Shown here: in pieces, positions 48,515 to 58,524 of the stretch
How positions within the stretch are numbered: the stretch's first letter is position 1
Layout of the letters: each line of letters starts with the position of its first letter
Assembly: GCF_030285665.1 (NCBI RefSeq)
Contig: NZ_CP127295.1
Span: forward strand, 5,890,001 to 5,954,000
DNA length: 64,000 bases
Reading direction: 5' to 3'
Origin: Amycolatopsis mongoliensis
GTDB lineage: Bacteria > Actinomycetota > Actinomycetes > Mycobacteriales > Pseudonocardiaceae
The notes under the pieces: model-generated
Told to the model about the DNA's origin: nothing
The model's input: the letters and a program-made list of their open reading frames with translations, nothing else
The model's database searches: none
Position numbers and translations under genes: made by a program

Positions 48515-49881
48515 GGACACGGCGGAAGATCCAGGCCGTGCTGGCCACGACCGCGGTCGCGGCGGCCGTGGCGGGCGCCGCGGTCACGAACACCGGCTCC
48601 GGCGAGCAGCCGGACAAGCTGACCATCGCCGCCGAGTTCGCCGACGCGAGCCCGCTGGTCGTCGGCAACGACGTGAAGGTCAAGGGCGTCACCGTCGGCG
48701 AGGTGGCCGACATGAGCGTCCACGACGCCAAGGCGATCGTCACCCTGAAGATCGACGGATCGGCGCTGCCGCTGCACAAGGACGCCCGGGCCACCGTGAA
48801 GCCGGTCAGCCTGCTGGGCGAGCGCTTTGTCGACCTCGACCGCGGCACCGCCTCCGCGCCGCTGCTGAACGACGGCGACGTGCTGCCGATCAAGCAGACC
48901 GGCCAGGCAACCGACCTCGACCAGGTGCTCAACACGATCGACGACCCGACCGGTCAGTCGCTCGCCGCGCTGGTCACGATGCTGGGCCAGGGCATGCAGG
49001 GCAACGGCGCCAACGCGCAGGCCTCGATCAAGGCGCTCGCGTCGTCCATGCAGGACACCGACGGGCTGGTGAAGCTGCTCGGTCAGCAGAACCAGCTGCT
49101 CACCGACCTCGTCGACCACGTGCAGCCGGTCGCCGGCGCACTGGCCGCCGACAACGGCAAGACCCTGGGCGGCCTGGTCGACTCCGCACGCCAGGTGCTC
49201 GGCGTCACGGCCAAGAACCAGGAGGGCCTGGCCGCCTCGTTCGCCGAACTGCCGGGAACGCTGGCCGCGGCGCGCGACACCCTCGCCGAGCTCACCGGCA
49301 CGGCCAAGGCCACCACACCCGTGCTCGAGGGAATGCGGCCGACGACCGACAACCTCTCCGCCGTCAGCGACGAGCTGCGCCGGTTCAGCGAGTCGGCGGA
49401 CCCGGCGCTGACGAGCGCGAAGCCCGTCCTCGAGCGCGCCGAGAAGCTGATGGACGCGGCACGCCCGGTCGTCGAAGAGCTCCGGAAGGCCGGCCCCGGC
49501 CTGCGGGGCACCGTCGCCGGGGCGAACCCGCTCACCGCGCAGCTGACCGGCAACATCGAAAACGTCCTGAACTTCTTCCGGTTCTGGGCGATGTCGACCA
49601 ACGGCTGGGACGGGCTTTCGCACTACTTTCGCGGCCAGGCGATCATCCACCCCGAGGAGATCACCGGGTTGCTGCCGTCCCTGACCGGAACTCCACCGCC
49701 GCCCACGATCCCGGGCGCGGGCAAGCCGGCCACCCCGTCGCCGATCCCCGGGCTCCCCGGCGCGCTCGGTTCGTCGGGCCTGCTCGACACGAAGTCCCTC
49801 GTCGCCCCGGACGGCGGCGTGACCGGGCTCAGCGAGCGCCAGGAGAGCGGCGTTCTCCAGTTCCTGCTCGGAGGTTCCTGA
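48511..49881 (+). CDS. MCE-domain protein 2
   Basis: A 456-aa MCE protein with a signal anchor (KIQAVLATTAVAAAVAGAA), an MCE domain (FADASPLVVGNDVKVKGVTV, to about residue 125), a coiled-coil region with repeated LPGTLAAARDTL-like units, and a Pro/Gly-rich C-terminal tail after residue ~390. The tail is longer than in its neighbours and may reach into the outer envelope. The ATG overlaps the previous stop (ATGA). Confidence 0.88.
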   Translation: MRTRRKIQAVLATTAVAAAVAGAAVTNTGSGEQPDKLTIAAEFADASPLVVGNDVKVKGVTVGEVADMSVHDAKAIVTLKIDGSALPLHKDARATVKPVSLLGERFVDLDRGTASAPLLNDGDVLPIKQTGQATDLDQVLNTIDDPTGQSLAALVTMLGQGMQGNGANAQASIKALASSMQDTDGLVKLLGQQNQLLTDLVDHVQPVAGALAADNGKTLGGLVDSARQVLGVTAKNQEGLAASFAELPGTLAAARDTLAELTGTAKATTPVLEGMRPTTDNLSAVSDELRRFSESADPALTSAKPVLERAEKLMDAARPVVEELRKAGPGLRGTVAGANPLTAQLTGNIENVLNFFRFWAMSTNGWDGLSHYFRGQAIIHPEEITGLLPSLTGTPPPPTIPGAGKPATPSPIPGLPGALGSSGLLDTKSLVAPDGGVTGLSERQESGVLQFLLGGS

Positions 49882-51167
49882 TGGCCAAGCGCCGGTCCCG
49901 CAAGTTCCGCTCGGTGTCCACGGGTGCCGTGGTGCTGGTGGTGTTCGCCCTCGCGCTGCAGCTCGCGCTCACGGCCGACAAGGGGTTGCCCGGGGCGACC
50001 TACACCCTCGTCGACGCCGACGTCTCGGACGTGGGCGCGCTCCGCCCCGGTGACGACGTCCGCGTCGCCAGCGTCCGGGTCGGCCGCGTCAAGGACGTCC
50101 GGCTGGTCGGCGGGGCCCCGCGGGTGACGCTCCAGCTCGACGGCACGCGGGAGATCTACCGGGACGCGGCCGCGGAGGCCAAGAGCGTCACGGTGGCCTC
50201 GCGGTCCGCGCTGGGGCAGAAGTACATCGCGCTGACCCCGGGCTCGCCCGGGACTGGGAAGCTCGGCCCGGCGGAGGTGATCCCGCCCAAGCGCACCGCG
50301 GGCTCCCAGGAACTGAGCGACCTGCTGGACGTGCTCGACGCGCCCACCCGGGACGCGCTCGGCTCGACCGTCCGGGAAGCAGGCGGCGGAGCCGGCGGGC
50401 ACGCGGCGGACCTGCAGGACGCACTCAAGGCCGCGCCTCGGATGCTGCCCGACCTCGCGACCGTCTCGAAAGCCCTGTCCGCCAACGACGGTGCCGACCT
50501 GACCGCGCTGCTGACCACGGCCGACCGGCTGTCGGCCCGGTTCACCGGGCGCCAGGACCAGCTGTCGGAACTGCTCGGCCGGCTGGACACGACGATGCGA
50601 GCCGTCGCGGTGGACGACGGGAAACCGCTCGACGACGTCGTGCAGCGCGCGCCCGGCACGCTGCAGGCAGCGCGAGCCGGCCTGCAGTCGCTGCAGGCAC
50701 CGCTCAAGGACCTGCACGCCGGCATGGCCCAGCTCGTGCCCGGGGCGCGGGCGCTCGGCCAGGCGACCCCCGACCTCCGGGGCGTGCTGCGGGAAGCGGT
50801 GCCGCCACTGGGAAAGGTGCCGGACGTCGGCAGGCAGGCCGAGCCCGCCCTGACCGACTTGACGAAGACCGTCGACGACGCGCGGCCGCTGGCCCCGCGG
50901 CTGACGCAGACGTTCGACAGTGCCGACCGGTTCCTGCGGGTGCTGGCGCCGTACGCGCCGGAAGTCAGCGGGTGGTTCACGAACTGGGCCGCCGCGCTCT
51001 CGCACGGGGACGCCAACGGCCACTTCCTGCGGTTGTACCTGCTGTTCAGCGAGGAGTCCGTGCTCGGGCAGGGCGGTCTGCGGGATCCGCTGGTCGCCAG
51101 GAACCCCTATCCCGCACCGGGTGAGGCGGCGCACGACGCCCGGAAGATCCCAGGAGGCAACCGGTGA
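49881..51167 (+). CDS. MCE-domain protein 3
   Basis: A 428-aa MCE protein: a basic N-terminus and membrane anchor (VVLVVFALALQLALT), an MCE domain (ATYTLVDADVSDVGALRPGD), then a helical needle-like segment and a conserved end, HGDANGHFLRLYLLF followed by NPYPAPGEA. That C-terminal motif recurs in MCE protein 6. It starts one base inside the previous stop. Confidence 0.88.
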   Translation: MAKRRSRKFRSVSTGAVVLVVFALALQLALTADKGLPGATYTLVDADVSDVGALRPGDDVRVASVRVGRVKDVRLVGGAPRVTLQLDGTREIYRDAAAEAKSVTVASRSALGQKYIALTPGSPGTGKLGPAEVIPPKRTAGSQELSDLLDVLDAPTRDALGSTVREAGGGAGGHAADLQDALKAAPRMLPDLATVSKALSANDGADLTALLTTADRLSARFTGRQDQLSELLGRLDTTMRAVAVDDGKPLDDVVQRAPGTLQAARAGLQSLQAPLKDLHAGMAQLVPGARALGQATPDLRGVLREAVPPLGKVPDVGRQAEPALTDLTKTVDDARPLAPRLTQTFDSADRFLRVLAPYAPEVSGWFTNWAAALSHGDANGHFLRLYLLFSEESVLGQGGLRDPLVARNPYPAPGEAAHDARKIPGGNR

Positions 51168-52504
51168 AGGCGCTCGCCCTTCGTTCCCGCACCCGGCGCC
51201 GGCGGCCGGTGTCCGCGTTCAAGCTCGGCGTCGTCATCCTCGTGGTGACCTTGCTGGCCGGCTACGCGCTGCTCGAGAAGGACCGCGTCGCGACGGCGTT
51301 GCGGCCCGGTGACCTCGTCCGCGTCCAGTTCGCCCAGGACTACCACCTGCAACCGTTCGTCTCCCAGGTCAAGATCGCCGGGGTGCCGGTGGGCGTGGTG
51401 TCCGCGGTCGACCGGGCCGGCGACGGCTCGGCACTGGTCGAGCTGAAGGTCGACGACGGCGTCACCGGCAAGCTCGGCGCCGCACCGAGCGCCGCCCTGC
51501 GCCCGACCACGATCCTCGGCGGCAAGTACTACGTGGAGCTCGTCCCGGGCGGCGGCCGGAGCACCTTCGCCGGCACCATCCCGGTCGAGCGGACCAAGAC
51601 CCCGGTGGAGCTGCAGCAGCTCGCGGACGCCCTGCAGCCCGACGCGGTGCAGGGCATCCGCTCCGCGACGCGGAACTTCGACGAGACCCTGCGCGCCGGC
51701 GGGAAGTCGGCGATCGAGGACCTGCTCGCCGACGCGCCGGACACGCTCGACGCGACGACGCCGGTCCTGCAGGGCCTGCAGGGCACGGACCCGCGCACCG
51801 ACCTGCCGAACCTCGTGCACGGGTTCGAGTCGACCGCGCGCGTGCTGACCGAGCAGCCGGGGCAGCTCGACTCGATCGTGCGGGACCTGCAGCAGGTCAC
51901 CTCGACGCTCGACAACCGGCGAGCCGACATCGCCACCGCCATCGCCGGCCTGCCCAGGACCCTGGACAACGCGGACGACGGGCTGACCCACCTCGGTGTC
52001 ACGCTCGGCAAGCTGCGGGACACCGCGGACCCCGCACGTCCGGTCGCGCGCGAGCTCGACGCGTTCCTGGCGCACGCCGACCCGGTGCTCGCCAGGACCC
52101 GGCCCCTGCTGACCGACGTGCGCGGCCTGCTCACCGACGCGCAGCCGCTGGTCGAGCAGCTCGTCCCCACCGCGCAGGGCACCACGAAGGTCTTCGACGA
52201 CGTCCGCGGGCCGGTGCTGGACCGCGTCAACGGCCCGATCATGACCATGGTGCTGTCGCCCTTCAAGGGCACCGGGATCTACGCCGGCGGCGGCTCCGAC
52301 CAGCCGTTCTACAAAGAGGTCGGCTACATGTTCTCGACCATGGACCGCGCGTCCTCGCTCACCGACGCGAACGGCGTGGCCGTCGGCCTCCAGCCGGGGC
52401 TCGGCGGCGGCAGCATCGCCGGCACCCCGATCAACTTCGAGCAGCTGATGAACACGCTCGCCCACCTGCAGGGCGCCACCCCGGAGAACAGGAGCGGACG
52501 ATGA
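51164..52504 (+). CDS. MCE-domain protein 4
   Basis: A 446-aa MCE protein with a basic N-terminus, anchor (LGVVILVVTLLAGYALL), MCE domain (VRVQFAQDYHLQPFVSQVKI, to ~135), and a helical region containing repeated LDxxxPVL-type units. The C-terminus differs from the others, ending with a region that includes SDQPFYKEVGYMFSTMDRAS. There is no lipobox. GTG at 51164 overlaps the upstream stop. Confidence 0.87.
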   Translation: MKALALRSRTRRRRPVSAFKLGVVILVVTLLAGYALLEKDRVATALRPGDLVRVQFAQDYHLQPFVSQVKIAGVPVGVVSAVDRAGDGSALVELKVDDGVTGKLGAAPSAALRPTTILGGKYYVELVPGGGRSTFAGTIPVERTKTPVELQQLADALQPDAVQGIRSATRNFDETLRAGGKSAIEDLLADAPDTLDATTPVLQGLQGTDPRTDLPNLVHGFESTARVLTEQPGQLDSIVRDLQQVTSTLDNRRADIATAIAGLPRTLDNADDGLTHLGVTLGKLRDTADPARPVARELDAFLAHADPVLARTRPLLTDVRGLLTDAQPLVEQLVPTAQGTTKVFDDVRGPVLDRVNGPIMTMVLSPFKGTGIYAGGGSDQPFYKEVGYMFSTMDRASSLTDANGVAVGLQPGLGGGSIAGTPINFEQLMNTLAHLQGATPENRSGR

Positions 52505-53763
52505 ACGCGCACCCGGGCCGGGTCCGGCGGACCTGGCAGCGGATCTCCAGCGAACCGCGGCTCAAGCGCAACGTCCTCGCCGTGGCCGCGCTCGTGACCG
52601 CGGGACTGGTGGCCGGTGGCTACATCCTGACGATGCAGCAGGTCCGCGTGCCGTGGGACGGCAAGTCCCACTTCTCGGTCACCTTCGAGTCCGCGCCGGC
52701 GATCAACCCGTCGAGCAGGCAGGAGGTGCGGATCGCGGGGGTGGCCGTCGGCGACATCCGCGGGGCGAGCGTCGACGACCGCGGGCACGCGCGGCTCGAG
52801 CTGGCGATCGACCAGGGACACAAGGTCTACGACAACGCCCGGGTCCTGCTGCGCCCGAAGAGCCCGCTGAACGAGATGTACGTCGAGCTGAACCCCGGTG
52901 GCCCACCGGGGAAGCCGCTGCCCGAGGACGGGGTGCTGCCCGTCGCCAACTCGGTGCGGCCGGTGCAGGTCGACGAAGCACTCGGGCACCTGGACACCAA
53001 CACCCGGGAAGCGCTGACCACGCTGCTGTCCGAATCGGACGTCGCGCTGACCGGTGCGCCGGCCAACCTGCCGAAGGGGCTCGAGGCGACCGATCAGGTG
53101 GTGCGAGACCTGCGCCCCGTCGCGACCGCCCTGCAGACCCGCAAGGAGACGCTGCAGAAGCTCGTCACCTCGCTGGGGCAGATCGCGTCGGCGACCGGTG
53201 ACGACGACCGGCGGCTCGGCGAGCTGGCCGGCTCCCTCCAGCAGACGCTGGCGACGGTGGGGCAGCGCAACGGCGACTTCGACGCCGCGCTCGCGCAGCT
53301 GCCGGACTTCACCCACCAGCTCGAGCAGGCCACCGGCAGCATCGGCGCGCTGAGCGCCCAGCTGGACCCGGTCCTGGACAAGCTGCGCGAGGCGAGCGGG
53401 AGCCTGCCCGGCTCGCTGGAGAAGTTCACCGGCACGGTCGACAAGCTCGGCCAGACGGTCGACACCGCCCGGCCGGTGGTCGACAAGGCGGTACCCGTCG
53501 TCCGCGACCTGCGTCCGTTCGTCGGCGACCTCAACGCCTCGCTCGGCGACCTGCACGACGTGACCGGCCGGCTGGGCCCGATCACCACCGCGGTGCTGCC
53601 GTACCTGAACGACCTGGCCGCGTTCGTCACGAACTCGCGGTCGATCACGAGCCTGCGCGACGGAACCGGTGGGGCGTACCGCGCCATCGCCCAGCTCTCG
53701 CCGGAGAGCGTCACGGGCCTGCTGCCGCTGCTGCCCGCCCTGCAAGCCGCCGCCGCGCGATAG
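52501..53763 (+). CDS. MCE-domain protein 5
   Basis: A 420-aa MCE protein: a cytoplasmic stretch of ~25 residues, membrane anchor (NVLAVAALVTAGLVAGGYIL), MCE domain (FSVTFESAPAINPSSRQEVR with the PLLNEMYVEL-like strand PKSPLNEMYVELNPG), and a long helical part ending at LPALQAAAAR. The fifth Mce position often encodes a lipoprotein in mycobacteria, but no Cys lipobox is present here. Confidence 0.87.
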   Translation: MNAHPGRVRRTWQRISSEPRLKRNVLAVAALVTAGLVAGGYILTMQQVRVPWDGKSHFSVTFESAPAINPSSRQEVRIAGVAVGDIRGASVDDRGHARLELAIDQGHKVYDNARVLLRPKSPLNEMYVELNPGGPPGKPLPEDGVLPVANSVRPVQVDEALGHLDTNTREALTTLLSESDVALTGAPANLPKGLEATDQVVRDLRPVATALQTRKETLQKLVTSLGQIASATGDDDRRLGELAGSLQQTLATVGQRNGDFDAALAQLPDFTHQLEQATGSIGALSAQLDPVLDKLREASGSLPGSLEKFTGTVDKLGQTVDTARPVVDKAVPVVRDLRPFVGDLNASLGDLHDVTGRLGPITTAVLPYLNDLAAFVTNSRSITSLRDGTGGAYRAIAQLSPESVTGLLPLLPALQAAAAR

Positions 53764-53777
53764 GGAGTGACTGTCCG

Positions 53778-55076
53778 ATGAGGATTCCCAGCGGGCTGGT
53801 CCCGCACATCCGGACCCTGGTGCTGGCCGTGTTCATCGCCGCCTGCGCCGGGCTGTTCGGCTACCTGTGGCTCAACTCCGGTGGCCGGCTGCCCGGGATC
53901 TCCCGGGCGGGCTACACCGCCGAGGTGCAGTTGCGCACCGCGTCGAACCTGGTCTACGACTCGGACATCACCATCGCCGGCGTCAAGGTCGGCAAGGTCG
54001 AGGCGCTGCGCACCGAAGGCGACGTCGCGCACGTCACGATGCGGCTCGACCGGAACGCGCCGCTGCACGAGGGGGCGACCGTCCAGGTCCGGAACAAGAC
54101 CCTGATCGAGGAGACCTACCTCGAGATCACCGACGGCCACGGCCCGGCGCTGCCCAGCGGCACCGCGCTGCCACCGTCGGCGGGCAAGGAGGCCGTCGAA
54201 CTCGACGACGTGCTCACGAGCCTCGACCGGCCGACGAAGGAGTCGCTGGGCACCCTGGTCCGCTCGCTCGGCGCCGGGACGAAAGACACCAAGCAAGGAG
54301 TTTCCGAGGCCCTGCAAGGACTCGGTGACCTCGGCCGGGAGGGACACGGCGCGCTGGCGGCCCTCGCGGCCCAGTCCGGAGACCTGCAGCAGCTGACCGG
54401 TAACACGGCGAAGCTGCTCGCGGCGCTCGACACCCGGCAGGGGCAGCTCGCCGACCTGGTGACCGACGCCGACAAGCTCACCCAGGCGACCGCGGGCAGT
54501 GACACCGAGCTCCGGGAGGTCCTGAGGCAGCTGCCCGGCCTGATGGACACCGCCAAGAACGCCAGCGGCGGGCTGAGCCGCCTTTCGCCCGCGCTGGGCC
54601 CGGTCGCCGGCGGCCTGAACGCGGCCGCCCCCGACCTCGACGCGGCGCTGCGGGAACTGCCGGCCACGTCGGCCGACCTGCGTGGCCTGCTGCCGTCGCT
54701 GAGCGGCGTGCTCGACGCGGCGCCCGGCACACTGCAGCGGGTGCCCGCGGTGTCCGCGGACGCGTCGAAGTTCCTGCCGACGCTGAACGTGGCCCTGGGC
54801 GACGTGAACCCCATGCTGTCCTACCTGGTCCCCTACGGCCGCGACGTCGCCGCGTTCTTCACCAACATCGGGCAGGTGACGGCGCGGGGTGACGCCAACG
54901 GCAACGCGATCCGGCTGTTCATGGTCTTCAACGAGCAGAGCGTGAAGGGCTTGCCGCTCAACGTCGACGTGGGTCCGCTGAAGAAGAACAACCCCTATCC
55001 CGCGCCTGGGCAGTCGGCGAACCCGGGACCGTTCACCGGGTCCTACCCGCGGGTCGAGCAGGACCCGCCGAAGTGA
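53778..55076 (+). CDS. MCE-domain protein 6
   Basis: A 432-aa MCE protein with anchor (TLVLAVFIAACAGLFGYLWL), MCE domain (YTAEVQLRTASNLVYDSDIT, then NKTLIEETYLEIT), a helical region and a C-terminal GDANGNAIRLFMVF / NNPYPAPGQS motif shared with MCE protein 3. The 14-bp gap before it is the largest in the MCE block. Its stop overlaps the GTG of the RND gene by 4 bp, tying the RND gene to the Mce system. Confidence 0.88.
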   Translation: MRIPSGLVPHIRTLVLAVFIAACAGLFGYLWLNSGGRLPGISRAGYTAEVQLRTASNLVYDSDITIAGVKVGKVEALRTEGDVAHVTMRLDRNAPLHEGATVQVRNKTLIEETYLEITDGHGPALPSGTALPPSAGKEAVELDDVLTSLDRPTKESLGTLVRSLGAGTKDTKQGVSEALQGLGDLGREGHGALAALAAQSGDLQQLTGNTAKLLAALDTRQGQLADLVTDADKLTQATAGSDTELREVLRQLPGLMDTAKNASGGLSRLSPALGPVAGGLNAAAPDLDAALRELPATSADLRGLLPSLSGVLDAAPGTLQRVPAVSADASKFLPTLNVALGDVNPMLSYLVPYGRDVAAFFTNIGQVTARGDANGNAIRLFMVFNEQSVKGLPLNVDVGPLKKNNPYPAPGQSANPGPFTGSYPRVEQDPPK

Positions 55077-57340
55077 GGGGCGTCAAGCTGCGGCGGCCGT
55101 CCCGCAGGGTGCTGGCGATGACGGCGGCCCTCGTCGTCCTCGCCGGGTTCGTCGGCACCGGCCTGGCCAGGACCCGCATCGAGACCGGCGTCAGCTCGTT
55201 CCTGCCGGGCGACGATCCTGCGGTGGCGCGGTTCGACGAGCTGAGCCGGTCGTTCGGTGGTGACCCCGTCGTCGTGCTGCTCGAATCGGCGCGCCCCGGG
55301 CTGCTGCTCGACCAGCCGCACCTGCCGTCGCTGGTCAAGCTGGAGGGTGAATTCGCGAGGCTGCCCGACGTCGCCGCCGTTTACGGGCCCGGGACCGTCC
55401 TGAACCAGGCCGCCGGCCGGGCCCAGGACCTGATGGCCGAGCTCTCCGGCCGCCGGGACCGTCTGCGCGCGCAGGCGCAGGCCGAGGCCAAGCAGCGTGG
55501 GGCGTCCGACAAGGCGGCCGGCCAGGCCGCCGACAGCGCGGTGGCCGCGTTCGACCAGCGGTACGGCAAGCTGCTCGTCCAGGCCCTGCCGGCGGGCCTG
55601 CCGACGCTGAAGAACCAGGCGTTCGTCACCTCGGTCGTCTTCGGCGCGGACGGAAGTCCCCGGCCGCAGTGGCACTTCGTCGTGCCGTCGGCGAACGCGG
55701 TCGCGATCCTGGTCCGCCCGCGGCAGAACCTCGACCAGTCCGCCACCGAGCGGCTCGTCCGGGGCGTGCGGGGCGCGGTCGACGCGGCCGCCGTCGACGG
55801 GGCGAAGGTGACCGTGTCCGGCGTCCCCGCGATCGCGGGTGCCCTCGCCGACGAGGTCCGCGCGGAACTTCCCCTGCTCGGCGGCGCCGCGTTGGTCGCG
55901 GTGGCCCTTTGTTTCCTGCTGGTGCCGTGGCACCGCCGTCGGCACCGGCTGCTGCCGCTGGCCGGTTCGCTGGTGGCCACGGCGGTGACGGTCGCCCTGT
56001 TCGGCTGGCTCGGCCGTCCGCTGTCGCTCGGGGTGGTGGCTTTCCTGCCGGTGCTGCTCGGCGTCGGCAGCGACTTCCCGACCTACCTGGCGCGCCGGGC
56101 GGACCGGCGGGTCGTGTTCGCGGTCGCCGCCGCCACCGCGGCCGCGTTCGGCGCGCTGGCCTTCGCGCCGTTGCCGTTCGTGCGGGACCTCGGGATCGCA
56201 CTCGGGATCGGGGTGCTGGTCGCCTTCGCCGTCGGCCTGCTGTTCCGGCCGGCCGTGGCGGAGCCCGCACCCGTGAAGGCTTACCGCCGACGCACGGCGA
56301 GCCTGCCCGCGCGGCTGGGAGCAGGACTGGCGGTGGCGGCGCTGGCGGCCGGCGGCTGGGCGACCCTGCCGGGGCTTTCCCTGCAGAGCGACGTCGAAAG
56401 CTTCGCGCACGGACTGCCCGCGTTCGACGACGCGAAGCACGTCGAGCAGGTCATCGGCTCCTCCGGCGAGGTCGACGCCGTCCTGCACGGCCCGGACGTC
56501 ACTTCGCCGCAGGCACTGGCGTGGTTGCGCCAAGCCCAGGACGTGATCATCGCCCGGCACGGTGACCGGCTCCGTCCCGTCGTTTCGCTCCCGACGCTGC
56601 TGAACTTCCTCGGCTCCGTGCCCACGAAGGACGAGATCACCGCGGCCGTGCGCCTGTTGCCGCCCTACCTGACCGGGGCGGTGCTGCGCGCCGACGGACA
56701 GGAGTCCGTGCTCTCCTTCGGGGTCCGGCTCGACGACGTCGAGGGTTTGGTCGGCCTGCGTGACGACCTGCTGAACCAGCTCCCCCCGGCGCCGCCGGGG
56801 TACCACGCCGAGCTGACCGGGCTGCCGATCGTCGCGGCGCGCGGGTACGAGCTGGTCTCCGGCAACCGGTTCTGGACGAACGGGGTCGGCATCGCCGTGG
56901 CCGGGCTCGTGCTCGCCGTCGTGCTCGCGCGGCGGAAGGACGCGGTCCGAGCGGTCGCCACCGCCCTGGTGGCGACCGGGACGGGCCTGCTCGCCATCTG
57001 GCTGACCGGGATCTCGCTGACGCCGATCACCATGGCGCTCGGGTCCCTCATCGCCGCCGTCGGCTGCGAGTTCGCGGTGCTGCTGGCGGAAGCCGACCGC
57101 GGTCGCGATCACGCGTTGCGCAGATCCGTGCTGCTGGTCGGCGCGGTTTCGACCGTCGGCTACCTCGCACTGGCGCTTTCGCGGCTCGACGCCATCCGGC
57201 AGTTCGGCCTGCTGCTCGCCGCGGCCGTCGTGCTGTCGATGGCCGCCGCCCGGCTCGTCGTCTGGCTGGCGCCCGGCCGGCCCCGCTCCGCTCCGGAAAC
57301 CAGCCCGGCCACCGACGCACTCGTGGGAGTCCCTTCATGA
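55073..57340 (+). CDS. RND/MmpL-like transporter in the mce operon
   Basis: A 755-aa RND-superfamily protein with the usual duplicated plan: helix 1, a large extracellular loop (~35-265), five helices, then helix 7, a second loop (~435-600) and five helices. In the first half LLGVGSDFPTYL carries the Asp expected for proton coupling; the equivalent in the second half, AVGCEFAVLLAEAD, has Glu. It resembles HpnN/MmpL-type lipid exporters rather than multidrug pumps. GTG start overlaps MCE protein 6, and the PPIase gene overlaps its end. It may move lipids in the opposite direction to, or hand them to, the MCE tunnel; that is inference. Confidence 0.82.
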   Translation: MRGVKLRRPSRRVLAMTAALVVLAGFVGTGLARTRIETGVSSFLPGDDPAVARFDELSRSFGGDPVVVLLESARPGLLLDQPHLPSLVKLEGEFARLPDVAAVYGPGTVLNQAAGRAQDLMAELSGRRDRLRAQAQAEAKQRGASDKAAGQAADSAVAAFDQRYGKLLVQALPAGLPTLKNQAFVTSVVFGADGSPRPQWHFVVPSANAVAILVRPRQNLDQSATERLVRGVRGAVDAAAVDGAKVTVSGVPAIAGALADEVRAELPLLGGAALVAVALCFLLVPWHRRRHRLLPLAGSLVATAVTVALFGWLGRPLSLGVVAFLPVLLGVGSDFPTYLARRADRRVVFAVAAATAAAFGALAFAPLPFVRDLGIALGIGVLVAFAVGLLFRPAVAEPAPVKAYRRRTASLPARLGAGLAVAALAAGGWATLPGLSLQSDVESFAHGLPAFDDAKHVEQVIGSSGEVDAVLHGPDVTSPQALAWLRQAQDVIIARHGDRLRPVVSLPTLLNFLGSVPTKDEITAAVRLLPPYLTGAVLRADGQESVLSFGVRLDDVEGLVGLRDDLLNQLPPAPPGYHAELTGLPIVAARGYELVSGNRFWTNGVGIAVAGLVLAVVLARRKDAVRAVATALVATGTGLLAIWLTGISLTPITMALGSLIAAVGCEFAVLLAEADRGRDHALRRSVLLVGAVSTVGYLALALSRLDAIRQFGLLLAAAVVLSMAAARLVVWLAPGRPRSAPETSPATDALVGVPS

Positions 57341-58524
57341 AGATCACCGCATGGCCCGGCAAGGTCCGGCTGCCGAGCAGCCGCCGTGGCCGGATCACGA
57401 CCTTGCTCGTCCTCGTCGTGCTGCTCGGCGGAACCGGCCTCGCCTGGTGGTCGGCGCGCGCCGACGACCTGCCCGACGACGCGGTCTTCGCCTACGGCGG
57501 CCAGATCGAGACCGTCACCCAGCTGCAGGAGCGGATCCAGACCTTGAAGGCGCTCTACGGCGTGCAGCCACCGGACCAGCAGGACACCGCCAAGTCCGAC
57601 GCGTTCCGCCGGGACACCGCGAAAGCGGTCGCCGTCGGGATGGTGCTCGACCACGCGGCGCACGACCGCGGCATCGTCATCGCCGACAAGGCGGCACGCG
57701 ACGTGCTGACCCGGTTCATCTCCCAGCAGATCGGCGAAGGGCCGGACGCCCGGAGCAAGTTCGTCCAAGCGCTCGGCACCACCGGCACGTCCGAGGACGC
57801 GGTGCTGGACGAGATCAAGCGCCAGCTCGCGGTCTCGCAGCTGTTCGACTCGGTCACCGCGGGAAGCTCGGTCGGCGACGGCGACGGCGAGGTCGCGGAC
57901 GCGTTCGCGAAGCGGAAGGCGCAGCTGGACACGCCGGAACGGCGGCAGCTCACCAACATCGTGGTGAAGACCGAGGAGGAGGCCGACCGGGTGCGCACCG
58001 ACCTCGAGGCCGGGACGCCGTTCGAAACCGTGGTGGCCCAGCGGAGCCTGGACGGCGCGACGCGGGACAAGGGCGGCGACCTCGGCCAGGTGACGGCGGC
58101 GCAGCTCGAAGACGGCTACGCCAAGGCAGCGTTCGCGGCACCCACCGGCGGGCTGTTCGGTCCCGTGCAGACCGCGCACGGCTGGAACGTCGGCCGGGTC
58201 CGCCAGGTCCTGCCGCCGCAACCGGCGGTCTTCGACCAGGTCAAGGACCAGCTCAAGCAGCAGCTGACCCTGGAGAAGGCGCTCGCGACGTGGCGCGGGT
58301 GGCTCGGGACGCGGCTCGCGGAGGCGAACGTCCGGTACGCCGACGCCTACCGCCCGGCCGACCCGGCCGCGCCGCCGCAGGAGGCGCCGGGGTGGTCACC
58401 GGCTCCGGGCCAGGTGCCGGGACAGCCGGTGCCGAGTCCGGTACCCGGGCAGCCGGTGCCGAGTGAGGTGCCCGGGTCGCCGGTACCGGGCCAGGTGCCC
58501 GGGCAGCCCCGGCCGTCGCGGTGA
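57337..58524 (+). CDS. Membrane-anchored parvulin-type peptidyl-prolyl isomerase
   Basis: A 395-aa SurA/PrsA-like protein. It has a basic start and signal anchor (ITTLLVLVVLLGGTGLAWWS), an N-terminal helical chaperone domain (~50-175) and a PpiC rotamase domain (~190-305; LTNIVVKTEEEADRVRTDLE, DKGGDLGQV, FGPVQTAHGWNVGRV). The final ~45 residues are a Pro/Gly/Gln/Val repeat tail built from PGQPVPS-like units. It acts outside the cytoplasmic membrane. Its place in the mce operon suggests it folds or stabilises the MCE or RND proteins. Confidence 0.83.
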   Translation: MKITAWPGKVRLPSSRRGRITTLLVLVVLLGGTGLAWWSARADDLPDDAVFAYGGQIETVTQLQERIQTLKALYGVQPPDQQDTAKSDAFRRDTAKAVAVGMVLDHAAHDRGIVIADKAARDVLTRFISQQIGEGPDARSKFVQALGTTGTSEDAVLDEIKRQLAVSQLFDSVTAGSSVGDGDGEVADAFAKRKAQLDTPERRQLTNIVVKTEEEADRVRTDLEAGTPFETVVAQRSLDGATRDKGGDLGQVTAAQLEDGYAKAAFAAPTGGLFGPVQTAHGWNVGRVRQVLPPQPAVFDQVKDQLKQQLTLEKALATWRGWLGTRLAEANVRYADAYRPADPAAPPQEAPGWSPAPGQVPGQPVPSPVPGQPVPSEVPGSPVPGQVPGQPRPSR

